From Pyxidicoccus parkwaysis (GTDB lineage: Bacteria; Myxococcota; Myxococcia; Myxococcales; Myxococcaceae): a stretch of 64,000 nt of DNA. Both the position numbers and the translations under genes were made by a program. This document shows positions 7,402 to 15,661 of this stretch, one piece after another (position 1 is the first letter of the stretch; the number at the start of each line of letters is the position of its first letter). The DNA lies in the NCBI RefSeq assembly GCF_017301735.1, contig NZ_CP071090.1:11143001-11207000 (forward strand), written 5' to 3'. A model generated the notes under the pieces. It did no database searches and had not been told where the DNA came from. It saw only the letters and a program-made list of their open reading frames with translations.

Positions 7402-8595
7402 ATGGCCTCCCACCCACGTGTCCTCCTCCTGGCTGAGCGGTTCCCTCCGGATATCGGGGGCCTGGCTCGCAGTGGGGCTCGCACGGCGGGCTCGCTGGTG
7501 AAGCTGGGAGCGCAGGTGGACGTGTTGGCGTGGACTCGTACCGCGGCGCCGGGTTCCCTTCAGACGGTGGACGATGCGGGCTCCGTCACGCCGTTCGCCC
7601 GGGGCGTCACGCTGCACCGGCTGGGGCTGTTCGGGAGCACGGACCTGTCCATGCAGCACACGCTGGATGTGCTCGGGTACCTGCATGCGAAGCGGCGGTT
7701 CGATTTGGTGTGGGGGCACTACCTGTCTCCGCCCGGGTTCCTGGCCGTCGTGTTCGCGGAGTCCGCGGGGATTGCGTCCACGGTGAGTGCTCGGGGCAAT
7801 GACGTGGACCAGCTCATGTTTCCTCCCGGGGACTTCGCGCGGCTGTTGTGGACGTTGCAGCGCGCGGACGTGCTCACCGCGGCCTCGGCGGACCTCGGGC
7901 GGAAGATGAGCATGCTTCTGGGGAGGGACCCGGGCGTGGAGGTCATCCCCAACGCGGTGGACACGGAGGTGTTCTCTCCGGGCCCCGCGGACCCGGCGCT
8001 GCGGGCGCGGCTGGGGATTGCTCCGGACGAGGTGGTGCTGGGGTTCTCCGGAGAGCTGCGGCACAAGAAGGGGCTGCCGTTCCTGCTGTCCGCGCTCACG
8101 GAGGTGCGGCGCTCGCGGCCCGCGTGCCTGCTCATCATTGGCGAGGTGAGGCCTCGGGACGCGGAGCACCTGGTGGCGTTTCGCGCGGAGCATCCGGAGG
8201 ACGCGGCGCGGTTGCTCATCTCCGGGCCGCTCGACACGCCCGAGGCGATTGCGGCGCATCTGCGTGTCTGTGATTTGTATTTGCAGCCGTCGCTCTGGGA
8301 GGGAATGCCCAATGCGTTGCTGGAGGCCATGGCGTGTGCCCGGCCGGTGATTGCCAGTGACGCGGGTGGAATTCCCGAGGCCGTGGACCATGGGCGCAAT
8401 GGGTTCATCGTGCCCAAGGCGCTGCTCAATCATCTGGGGCAGGCGTGCCTCGATGTGCTGTCGCTGCCTCCCGAGCACAGGGCCGCGCTCGGCACCTCGG
8501 CACGTCAGCGCATCGAAGCGGGCTTTCAGTCCGAGGCGGAGGCGGAAGTGCTTCGGCGCGTGCTGGCGCGTGCCATTCCGAAGGCCTCTTCGTAG
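7402..8595 (+). CDS. Glycosyltransferase family 4
   Basis: A 397-residue GT-B enzyme that would transfer a sugar from a nucleotide donor in the cytoplasm or at the inner membrane face. Visible features are the N-terminal ERFPPDIGG loop, the VIPNAVD segment (181-187), a donor-site basic pair in GELRHKKG (218-224), and the EX7E motif at 300-308 (EGMPNALLE) followed by RPVIASDAGG. The acceptor is unknown. The 3' end overlaps the oppositely oriented glycosyltransferase by 70 bp, so its last 23 codons lie antisense to that gene's tail. It is transcribed divergently from the large lipoprotein gene. Confidence 0.92.
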   Translation: MASHPRVLLLAERFPPDIGGLARSGARTAGSLVKLGAQVDVLAWTRTAAPGSLQTVDDAGSVTPFARGVTLHRLGLFGSTDLSMQHTLDVLGYLHAKRRFDLVWGHYLSPPGFLAVVFAESAGIASTVSARGNDVDQLMFPPGDFARLLWTLQRADVLTAASADLGRKMSMLLGRDPGVEVIPNAVDTEVFSPGPADPALRARLGIAPDEVVLGFSGELRHKKGLPFLLSALTEVRRSRPACLLIIGEVRPRDAEHLVAFRAEHPEDAARLLISGPLDTPEAIAAHLRVCDLYLQPSLWEGMPNALLEAMACARPVIASDAGGIPEAVDHGRNGFIVPKALLNHLGQACLDVLSLPPEHRAALGTSARQRIEAGFQSEAEAEVLRRVLARAIPKASS

Positions 8596-9770
8596 GCGCT
8601 CACGAGCGACGTCTGCGCGCGGCCCCATGGGAAGTCGCGCTCCACTCGCGCCCTTGCCTTCGCGCTCAACGCCGGCCCCAGCGTCGCATCGGCTCGCAGT
8701 GCCTTCACCGCCTCCGAAATCGCCTTCGGTGAGCCCGGCCGGATGAGCATGACCTCGTCCGGCCCGGCCAACGTGCGCACCACGGGGAGGTTGCTCGCCA
8801 CCACCGGTGTGCCCGTGGCCATCGCCTCCAGCAGCTTCAGCGGACAGCAGCCCTGCACGCAGTTGCGGTCATTCACCGGCAGCGGCACCAGCACCACGTC
8901 ACATGCATGGTGCAGCCGCGCCAGCTCCGCCTGTGGCAGCGGCTCCAGGATTTCGACCGCCCCCTCCAGCAGCAAATCTCCGCACCGGTCCATCAGCGCC
9001 CGCCGCCCGTTTCTCCTGAGCGGCCCCACCAATGTCAGCACCGCCGGCACGTCCCGCCGCAACAGCCGGCATGCCTCGATGGCGTGGTGCACGCCCTGCC
9101 ACGACGTCATCGTCCCGCTGTACAGCAGTCGCACCGGCCGGTCCGCGTCCCATGCTCGCGGCGGCGCGTAGCGGAACACGTCCAGGTCCACGCCGTTCGG
9201 AATCACCTTCACCCGGCCCGCGTCCGCGCCCCGCTTCACGAGGTACTCCGCCGTCACCTCGCTCGGTGTCACCAGCAGGTCCGCTCGCGAGATGCACAGG
9301 TCCTCCTGCGCCACCAGCTTGCGCAGGAGCTCCGCGTCCTCCGCCACGTCCGGGTGGTGATACTTCAGCTCGATGGACGGCAGTCCGTTCACCTCGAACA
9401 CCAGCGCGTCCGTCAGTGCCTCCTTCCTCCGGGCCACCGGGTAGCCCTCGAAGATGGAGCGCACATGCACCACCGCCGCCTTCGGCCTCCCTCTCCACCA
9501 CCCCGCCAGGTGCGCGCGGAACGACAGCGCCTGGGCCACCAAATCCCGTCCCCGCGCCTCCATCGGGTGATACGTGACGCCCTCCGCGAGTGCGAGCGGG
9601 CCCGTGCTCACGGTGCTCCCGTCCCGGAGCGCCAGCAGGTCCACTCCGCCGAACGCCGCGCCCAGCGCCTCCACGAAGGCCCGGATGTGCACCGCCGCTC
9701 CCTTGGGCGCGGGGAAGCGGTCGAACGAGGCGTAGATGATGCCGGTGCCGGACGGGGAGGCGGAGGACAC
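8526..9770 (-). CDS. Glycosyltransferase family 4
   Basis: A 414-residue GT-B enzyme if started at GTG 9770; the frame stays open to 9884, but the extra 38 residues are Arg/Ser/Pro-rich, not family-like, and would run into the divergent gene. Motifs: YASFDRFPAPKGA at the N-terminus, VIPNGVD, a YSGTMTSWQGV donor-site strand, and PLKLLEAMATGTPVVAS near the C-terminus. It probably acts with the adjacent glycosyltransferase on a common glycan; that is inference from adjacency. The final 20 or so residues (after EEAFG) are Ala/Ser/Arg-rich and come from the antisense overlap with the neighbour. Confidence 0.88.
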   Translation of the reverse strand: MSSASPSGTGIIYASFDRFPAPKGAAVHIRAFVEALGAAFGGVDLLALRDGSTVSTGPLALAEGVTYHPMEARGRDLVAQALSFRAHLAGWWRGRPKAAVVHVRSIFEGYPVARRKEALTDALVFEVNGLPSIELKYHHPDVAEDAELLRKLVAQEDLCISRADLLVTPSEVTAEYLVKRGADAGRVKVIPNGVDLDVFRYAPPRAWDADRPVRLLYSGTMTSWQGVHHAIEACRLLRRDVPAVLTLVGPLRRNGRRALMDRCGDLLLEGAVEILEPLPQAELARLHHACDVVLVPLPVNDRNCVQGCCPLKLLEAMATGTPVVASNLPVVRTLAGPDEVMLIRPGSPKAISEAVKALRADATLGPALSAKARARVERDFPWGRAQTSLVSAYEEAFGMARASTRRSTSASASD

Positions 9771-9798
9771 GCGTGTCTTGCTACCGCGCTCTCCAGGC

Positions 9799-9839
9799 GG
9801 CCCGCAAATGAGGGTGTTTGACCCTCGCGGCAGCGGGCC
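9799..9839. promoter_or_regulatory. Nested inverted repeat in the divergent intergenic region
   Basis: Outer arms GGCCCGC (9799-9805) and GCGGGCC (9833-9839) enclose inner arms GAGGGT (9810-9815) and ACCCTC (9821-9826), with a 5-nt loop. All arms are perfect. It lies between the starts of the divergent glycosyltransferase (9770) and membrane-protein operon (9886), so it is a candidate shared operator or leader hairpin. Confidence 0.5.
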
Positions 9840-9885
9840 CGTACGCTCGCCCCTCTTCCGTCGCTCCGAGGGGGAACCTCCCACC

Positions 9886-10770
9886 GTGGCCTTCGACTCA
9901 GAACGTCTACGCTCCGAGCGCGTCTACCGCACCACCGCCCCGGTGTCCGAGGTGCTGGCCGACCTGGTGAGGCTGCGGAGCTTCGACACGGAGATGGAAG
10001 GCCAGAAGGAGAAGTGGAGCCAGCGCGCGCTCCTGTGCGGAATCCTCGCGGGTGTGGCCGCCGTCGTGGGTGTCCTGCTCATTCCCGCGGGCTACGGCGC
10101 CATCGTGCTCGGTCTGGCGTGGGTGCTGGTCATGGCGTGGTTCGTCTGCTACCGCATGACCTCACGGTTCCGCACGCTGGAGCTCGTGGAACGGCGCTAC
10201 GAGCTCGTGCTCCGCCTCCTCAAGCGGCTGCGCAGGGACATCGCCCCGGATGCGCCCGTGACGGTGGAGCTCGACTTCCGCTCCACCACCGAGGCGGAGA
10301 ACTGCAAGGACCGGGGCAGCGTGGGCCAGTGGCTGGCGGAGTCCTTCGCCCTGTCGTGGCTCACCCTCCAGACGCGGTTGGTGGACGGCACGCACCTGCG
10401 GCTCGGCGTGGAGGAGCGCCAGCAGTTCCGCCGCCGCTCGCTGCTCAACGCCCGCGGCAAGTACAAGACGAAGAGGAAGCAGAAGAGCGCGATGCTCCTC
10501 TCCGTCCAGCTCCGCGTGAAGCCGGAGAAGTACCCTCAGCTCACGCGGCTCACCTCCAAGGCGAAGGCGGCCGTGCAACTCCCCAAGGCCGTGCGCCTCA
10601 CGCGACTGGAGGTGACGGACGACCGCATCCTCATGCGCACCGGCATGGCGCTCGACGGGGACGTCAAGGAAGCGCCCAGGACGTTCCTGATGATGCTGCT
10701 CAGTCTCTACCAGGTGCTCAACTACTCCACCTCCCTGCGCAAGCAGGGCCTGGCGAAGGCCTCTCCATGA
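9886..10770 (+). CDS. Membrane protein of unknown function with two transmembrane segments
   Basis: A 294-residue protein: a 46-residue cytoplasmic start, two hydrophobic helices (about 47-66 and 69-90), then a basic C-terminal domain of about 200 residues rich in Arg/Lys and beta strands. I do not recognise the domain. Start GTG 9886 is preferred because a GAGGGGGA element precedes it; a longer frame to 9736 would cross the divergent promoter region. It is the first gene of a four-gene run in which each start overlaps the previous stop (ATGA, ATGA, TGATG), implying tight co-expression with two small proteins and a glycosyltransferase. Confidence 0.8.
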   Translation: MAFDSERLRSERVYRTTAPVSEVLADLVRLRSFDTEMEGQKEKWSQRALLCGILAGVAAVVGVLLIPAGYGAIVLGLAWVLVMAWFVCYRMTSRFRTLELVERRYELVLRLLKRLRRDIAPDAPVTVELDFRSTTEAENCKDRGSVGQWLAESFALSWLTLQTRLVDGTHLRLGVEERQQFRRRSLLNARGKYKTKRKQKSAMLLSVQLRVKPEKYPQLTRLTSKAKAAVQLPKAVRLTRLEVTDDRILMRTGMALDGDVKEAPRTFLMMLLSLYQVLNYSTSLRKQGLAKASP

Positions 10771-11423
10771 AGCTGGGACGTGTCCTCCTCTTCTCCCTGC
10801 TGGTGCTCGCCGGCTGCTCGCGCCAGGAAGGCGCTGACTCGCGCGCGCCCCAGGCGCAGGGCGCCACCGCCGGTGACGAGGCCGCCGCTCCGGGCAAGCT
10901 CAAGTTCAAGGACGCCGACGACCACGAGCGCTACTCCCTCAAGCCGAAGGACGACGGCGCCAAGCTGGTGGACGGCGAGGACCGCGAGCTGGCCCGGTAC
11001 AAGTGGAAGGGCACCTCGCTCAAGGTGTCCGGCCCGGATGACGCCGTGCTCGGCTACGTCGTCAACTCGGCGGGCGGCGCGCTCACCGTGCGCGATTCGG
11101 CGCAGCAGCAGATTCTCTTCACCTTCGCGCGGCAGGGTCCGGGCTGGCGGCTCAACGACGTGAAGGGCGCGCTCCTCTACACCGTGTCTCCGGACGACGA
11201 GGGCGTCACCATCCAGGACGCCAGCGGCGCCGAGGTGTCCCGCGTGAAGGCGCGCGAGGGCAAGGTGTCCCTGCGCGACGCGGGCGGGCGCACGCTGCTG
11301 GCCACGAAGTCCGGCGTGCGCGCCGAGGCCGCCGCGTGCCTCGCCTTCGAGCGGATGGACCTGCCGCTGCGCATGGCGCTGCTCTTCCACCTCCAGTCCT
11401 CGCAGGAGGCCCGTCGCCCATGA
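10767..11423 (+). CDS. Lipoprotein of unknown function
   Basis: A 218-residue lipoprotein: MKLGRVLLFSLLVLAGC gives lipobox LAGC with Cys17. The mature part has repeated strand-turn units (GKLKFKDADDHERYSLK, DREL..YKWKGTSLKV, and similar), resembling beta-solenoid or propeller-like repeats, and no known catalytic motif. The ATG overlaps the preceding TGA (ATGA at 10767-10770), and its own stop overlaps the next start. Coupling to a membrane protein and a glycosyltransferase suggests a cell-envelope role; that is inference. Confidence 0.82.
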   Translation: MKLGRVLLFSLLVLAGCSRQEGADSRAPQAQGATAGDEAAAPGKLKFKDADDHERYSLKPKDDGAKLVDGEDRELARYKWKGTSLKVSGPDDAVLGYVVNSAGGALTVRDSAQQQILFTFARQGPGWRLNDVKGALLYTVSPDDEGVTIQDASGAEVSRVKAREGKVSLRDAGGRTLLATKSGVRAEAAACLAFERMDLPLRMALLFHLQSSQEARRP

Positions 11424-11806
11424 GCTTCTTCACCGAGGGCCCGTGTCAGTACCGCACCGGGTTCCTCTTCGCGCACGAATGCGGCCGGCTCGCAGGGGCC
11501 ACGTGCTCGAAGTGCGGCAAGCGCGTCTGTGACATGCACCTCACCGCGCTGGGCGAGGGGCTGGTCTGCGCCTCGTGCGCGGAGGACGACGACGGCGACG
11601 AGGACTCGGAGGGAGGCTCGGATTCGGACGTCGACTCCAGCGACGAGGACGACCCGAGCTACTACTACAAGGACTACGGCTACTACGGGCCCGGCTCGAC
11701 GTGGAGCCGGGACGGCAACGACCCCCACGACTTCACCGAGGCCGACGGTGAGAGCCTTCGCCACGAAGAGGACGCCTCCTTCGAGGAGGACCTGGGCGGA
11801 AGCTGA
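11420..11806 (+). CDS. Small B-box-like zinc-finger protein with acidic tail
   Basis: A 128-residue protein. The N-terminal half holds a Cys/His pattern consistent with two zinc sites: C9, H19, C21, C29, C32 (CSKC), C37, H40, C50, C53 (CASC). The remainder is very acidic (Asp/Glu/Ser runs, with a Tyr-rich patch at about 80-92). This resembles the zinc-binding B-box-type heads often attached to bacterial membrane proteins, here stand-alone. The start overlaps the upstream stop as ATGA and the stop overlaps the next start as TGATG. Partner and function are unknown. Confidence 0.8.
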   Translation: MSFFTEGPCQYRTGFLFAHECGRLAGATCSKCGKRVCDMHLTALGEGLVCASCAEDDDGDEDSEGGSDSDVDSSDEDDPSYYYKDYGYYGPGSTWSRDGNDPHDFTEADGESLRHEEDASFEEDLGGS

Positions 11807-12810
11807 TGACCGCGTCCCGTTGGCTCATCTATGCGCTCGGTGGTGGGATGGGACATCTCACCCGCTCCAGCGCGCTCGCACGAGCGGCCGCGCGACGCGG
11901 CCATGCCGTCACCCTGCTCACCAACAGTCCCTTCGCCTCGGGCCTGCCGCTGGAGGTGTTGCTGGGGCCCGGCGTGAAGGTGCTGCGGCTGGATGCGGAG
12001 CTGGACAAGCACGCCGTGCGCGAGGTGGTGGCGCTCTGCCTCCATGACCTGCGCCCGGACCTGTTCGTGGTGGACACCTTCCCTCGTGGGCTCGGCGGAG
12101 AGCTGGCGTCGCTGCTGCCGGAGGTGCGCGCGCGAAAGGTGCTCGTCCACCGGGACTTGAACCCGAAGTACGTGGCGCGCTTCGACCTGGCGAGCGCGGT
12201 GGACGCGTTCGACCTGGTGCTGGTCCCCGGCGAGGACGCGCCCTTCGCCGGCCACGCGCGCGCCGTGCGCACCGCGCCTTGGCTGCTGCTGGAAGCGGAG
12301 GAGCTGCTGTCCCGCAAGGAGGCGCGGGCGCGGCTCGGCGTCGCGGCCGGGGATTCGCGGCCGGTGGTGGCGGTGATGGGGTGCGGCACGGCCTCGGAGG
12401 TGGATGAGGCGGGGACGCTCGCCGCGTCGCTGCGCTCGCTGCTGGGCGACGCGGCCCGGGTGCGCTGGCTGGTGCCGCCGGGACCTTCGGCCGCGCCTGC
12501 CGGATGCGTGCCCGTGTGGCCCGCGCTGGCGGTGCTCCCGGGTGTGGACGTGCTGGTGGGAGCGGGCGGGTACAACACCGTCCACGAGGCGCGGGCGACG
12601 GGCACGCCCTTCGTGGCCCTGGCCCGGCCGCGCCTCTATGACAGGCAGGCGCTCCGGCTCGAAGCGGAGGAGCTCGCCCCTTCGGCGGAGGCGCTGGTGG
12701 AGCGCGCCGCCCTGCTCGCGCGCTCGCGTCCGGCGCGAGGCCCCGGGCCGTATGCGAGCGGCACCCGGGACGCCGTGGCGCTCATCGAGCGCGCATGCCT
12801 CAGTGCTTGA
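11806..12810 (+). CDS. MurG-like (GT28-type) glycosyltransferase family protein
   Basis: A 334-residue GT-B protein beginning with the signature GGGMGHLTRS (12-21), typical of UDP-N-acetylglucosamine:LPS/undecaprenyl transferases and MurG. A second Rossmann-like half contains VMGCGTASEV, the acceptor loop PALAVLPGVDVLVGAGGYNT and EARATGTPFVALARP. The sugar donor is probably a UDP-sugar. It is the last gene of the coupled four-gene operon, and its start codon shares an A with the preceding TGA. Its 3' end overlaps the convergent small gene by 11 bp. Confidence 0.87.
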   Translation: MTASRWLIYALGGGMGHLTRSSALARAAARRGHAVTLLTNSPFASGLPLEVLLGPGVKVLRLDAELDKHAVREVVALCLHDLRPDLFVVDTFPRGLGGELASLLPEVRARKVLVHRDLNPKYVARFDLASAVDAFDLVLVPGEDAPFAGHARAVRTAPWLLLEAEELLSRKEARARLGVAAGDSRPVVAVMGCGTASEVDEAGTLAASLRSLLGDAARVRWLVPPGPSAAPAGCVPVWPALAVLPGVDVLVGAGGYNTVHEARATGTPFVALARPRLYDRQALRLEAEELAPSAEALVERAALLARSRPARGPGPYASGTRDAVALIERACLSA

Positions 12811-13183
12811 GGTCCTTGTGCCCGGGCGCCGGGTCGATGCCGTGTGCCATGACGAAGTGGTAGAGCACCTGCGGGTCCTCCTTCGGCCCGCCCATGAGCT
12901 CCACCAGGAAGTGGCCCTGCGAGCCCGTGTCCGGGTCCGGCGCCACATTCACCTCGGTGACTTCGCGGCCCGCCATCACCAGCTCGCCCACCAGCACCTT
13001 GCCCTTGAGCACCTGGACGATGTGCTGGCGGTCCTCCTCCAGCACGGCCCAGTGGAAGTCGTCGTGGTCGTAGAGCATCGCGTCGACGGAGCCACAGCGC
13101 AGGATGCAGTGCGTGTGTTCCTGGAGCCAGCGCCAGAAGCCATCGAATTTGAGGGTGCGTACCGGCTGGGAGATTATGTCCAT
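12800..13183 (-). CDS. Small cytoplasmic protein of unknown function
   Basis: A 127-residue soluble protein starting MDIISQPVRTLKFDGFWRWLQEHTHC. It has alternating helices and strands, aromatic-rich, with YDHDDFHWAV in the middle and HFLVELMGG near the end. I do not recognise the family. An upstream extension to 13279 is open but Arg-rich and lacks a ribosome site, while ATG 13183 has a GAGG about 7 nt before it. It is convergent with the MurG-like gene and divergent from the sensor kinase. Confidence 0.7.
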   Translation of the reverse strand: MDIISQPVRTLKFDGFWRWLQEHTHCILRCGSVDAMLYDHDDFHWAVLEEDRQHIVQVLKGKVLVGELVMAGREVTEVNVAPDPDTGSQGHFLVELMGGPKEDPQVLYHFVMAHGIDPAPGHKDLKH

Positions 13184-13454
13184 GGAGACCTCGCACGTGG
13201 CCCGGCGCTCGCCTGCCACGTCCGCCCTCCCTAGCACGGCCCGGGCTGCTCGGCTCTTGCGCCGTGCAGGGAACCTCACTCCGTGCCTGCCTGCTGTCCA
13301 GTCCGTGAATCCCCCTGGAGCCGGGCTTGTTCCTCCAGTCAGGAAGGGGGCTCGCTCTCATGAAGCCCCACCTTCGGGGAGGGCGCACGTGGGAGTCCCG
13401 TCCGTCGGTCCGGTGTCTCGCGAGGCCCTCGTGCCCGCCCGCTCGGGAGGCCGC

Positions 13455-14930
13455 ATGAGCCTTCGTGCCTGGCTCGCGGCGACCATGGGCGTGCTGGCCC
13501 TGTTGTCGCTGTCCGCCGCCGCCTCGCTCGTCCTCCTGACGAGCGTGTTGGACCGCTCCGCCAGCACCCTGGGTGACTCCGTCGAGGGCATCCGGCTCGC
13601 CGAGGAGATGGAGGTCGGCCTGCTCTCCCACGAGCGCCTGGTGCGGGAGCGGCTGGCCTCCGTGCCCGCCGACACCGGCCGGGCCTCGCGCGAGGAACTG
13701 GAGGCCGCGTTGCGACCGCAGCTCGACGAGCTCGACCGCCTCGCCGCCACGGACAAGGGGCATGCGCTGCTCAAGAGCGTGCGCCGGGACGTGGAGCTCT
13801 ACCTGGCTCAGCAGCGGGGGCCGCTCCAGGCCCGGGTGGAGCAGGCCGGGCCTCCGCTCGACTCGGCGCTGGACGGGCTGGAGCGGGTCATCGAGCTCAA
13901 CGTGGTCCAGGCCCGCGACGCGCGCGAGGAGGCGGCGAGGTGGAACAGCTTCGCGGACAGGGTGGGGCTGGCATTCGCCGTGCTGCTGCTCGCGGGCGTG
14001 GTGGCGGTGTCGCTGCTGTTGCAGCGCATCGCCCTGCATCCGCTGCGCGACATCAGCCAGTCCATGCGCCGCTTCGGCTCCGGCCGCAAGCGCACCCGCG
14101 CGCCCGAGTACGGGCCCACGGAGCTGCGTGACATGGCGCGCACCTTCAACGAGATGGCCAACAGCCTCGCCCACCAGCAGGAGCAGCAGCTCGCCTTCCT
14201 CGCGGGCGTGGCGCACGAGCTGCGCAACCCGCTGTCCGCCCTCAAGCTGTCCACCGCGCTGTCGGGCCGGGGCAGCGCGCCGCTCACCCCCGAGCGCATG
14301 GAGCGCACTCTCGCCCTGGTGGGCCGGCAGGTGGAGCGGTTGGACCGGATGGTGGGGGACCTGCTCGACTCCACGCGCATCGAAGCCGGCAAGCTCGAAT
14401 TGCAGCCCGAGGTGCGCGACGCGAGGGAGCTGGCCCGCGAGGTGGTGGAGCTCTATCGCTCCGGGGAGAGCGGGCACGTGCTCCAATTGTCGCTGCCGGA
14501 GACGTCCGTGCTGGTGCGCGTGGACCCGGCCCGGCTGGAGCAGGTGGTGCAGAACCTGGTGAGCAACGCGCTGAAGTACTCGCCCGCCGGCAGTCGCGTG
14601 GACGTGGTGGTACGGCAGGAGGAGGCGGAGGCCGTGCTGTCCGTGAGGGACCAGGGCATCGGCATCTCCGAGGACGAGAAGCGCCTGCTCTTCGCCCCCT
14701 TCCAGCGCGCGGGCAACGCGCGGCAGCGGGCGCCCGGAGTGGGGCTGGGGCTGTCGGTGGCCCGCCGCATCGTCGAGGCGCACGGGGGGCGAATCGTGGT
14801 GGACAGCGAGCCCGGCACCGGCTCCGTCTTCAGCGTGTGGTTGCCGCTCGCCTCCGTGGCGGCCCGGCTCCCCGAGGTCGCGCCCGGGCCGTCCAGCCCG
14901 CTGCCTCCTCCGGAGGGGACCCTGCACTGA
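13455..14930 (+). CDS. Membrane sensor histidine kinase (HAMP-HisKA-HATPase)
   Basis: A 491-residue sensor kinase: TM1 at about 5-31, a helical extracytoplasmic four-helix-type sensor region (32-168), TM2 at 169-190, HAMP at 191-243, HisKA with phospho-acceptor His254 (VAHELRNPLSAL), then HATPase boxes NLVSNALKYS (N), DQGIGIS (G1) and GVGLGLSVARRIVEAHGG (G2). It would autophosphorylate on His254 and pass phosphate to a response regulator, but none is adjacent, so it is an orphan kinase as is common in myxobacteria. Start ATG 13455 has GGGAGG at 13445-13450. The C-terminal tail is Pro-rich. Confidence 0.92.
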   Translation: MSLRAWLAATMGVLALLSLSAAASLVLLTSVLDRSASTLGDSVEGIRLAEEMEVGLLSHERLVRERLASVPADTGRASREELEAALRPQLDELDRLAATDKGHALLKSVRRDVELYLAQQRGPLQARVEQAGPPLDSALDGLERVIELNVVQARDAREEAARWNSFADRVGLAFAVLLLAGVVAVSLLLQRIALHPLRDISQSMRRFGSGRKRTRAPEYGPTELRDMARTFNEMANSLAHQQEQQLAFLAGVAHELRNPLSALKLSTALSGRGSAPLTPERMERTLALVGRQVERLDRMVGDLLDSTRIEAGKLELQPEVRDARELAREVVELYRSGESGHVLQLSLPETSVLVRVDPARLEQVVQNLVSNALKYSPAGSRVDVVVRQEEAEAVLSVRDQGIGISEDEKRLLFAPFQRAGNARQRAPGVGLGLSVARRIVEAHGGRIVVDSEPGTGSVFSVWLPLASVAARLPEVAPGPSSPLPPPEGTLH

Positions 14931-15048
14931 AGGGGTGGGCGGGCGGCGTGTGAAGCGTTGCCTGCCGCGCGTCGGCCCGTGGATGCAGGATGCACCCTTG
15001 CGGACCCGGACGTACCTTGCGGTCCACACCATGGGAGTTTCACGGAAT

Positions 15049-15651
15049 ATGAAGACTCTGCGCCGAGTCGCGCCGCTCGCAGCCCTGCTGGCCCTGGGGG
15101 CGTGTGCCTCTCACAAGCAGGGGCCGGCCGCCGCCTCCACTCCGCCCGCGCCCTCGCAGCAGGACGCCGCGTCTGTCGTCCAGTCCACGGAGGGTGGCTT
15201 CTCCGTCGCCATCCCCGGCCCGGTGAGCGAGGAGCGCCGCTCGCAGACCACCGAGGTCGGCGAGGTGACACTCCACACCTTCATCGCCGTGAGGCCCGAG
15301 GCGGACACGGCCTACTACGTGTCCTACACGGACTTCCCGGCCGCGGCCGTGGCGCAGGCGGACCCGCGCGACGTGGTGGCCCGCGCCAGCCATGGCGCGC
15401 TGGAGGCGCTGGGCGCCACGGGGCTGGCGTCGAAGCCGCTGATGATGGATGGCTTTCCCGGCTGGGAGGTGGAGGGCGTGTCCGGCCCGCGCCACCTGCG
15501 TGGCCGCTTCTTCCTCGTAGGCCCGCGCCTGTACCAGCAGCTCCTGCTGCACCCGGACGGCAAGCCGCCCCACGACGCGGACCGCTTCTTCGAGTCCTTC
15601 AAGCTGGACCCGCAGGTGACGGCGATGCTCACCGGCGCTCGGCGCTCGTGA
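15049..15651 (+). CDS. Lipoprotein of unknown function
   Basis: A 200-residue lipoprotein: MKTLRRVAPLAALLALGAC gives lipobox LGAC (Cys19), followed by an Ala/Pro/Ser linker. The mature domain (about 45-195) has a GGFSVAIPGPVSEER start and mixed strands and helices. This pattern is seen in many small secreted proteins that read roughly as [S/G]FSVxxP followed by a YYVSYTDFP block. No catalytic motif is seen. It follows the kinase by 118 bp on the same strand. Confidence 0.8.
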   Translation: MKTLRRVAPLAALLALGACASHKQGPAAASTPPAPSQQDAASVVQSTEGGFSVAIPGPVSEERRSQTTEVGEVTLHTFIAVRPEADTAYYVSYTDFPAAAVAQADPRDVVARASHGALEALGATGLASKPLMMDGFPGWEVEGVSGPRHLRGRFFLVGPRLYQQLLLHPDGKPPHDADRFFESFKLDPQVTAMLTGARRS

Positions 15652-15661
15652 GGCGCCCTGG

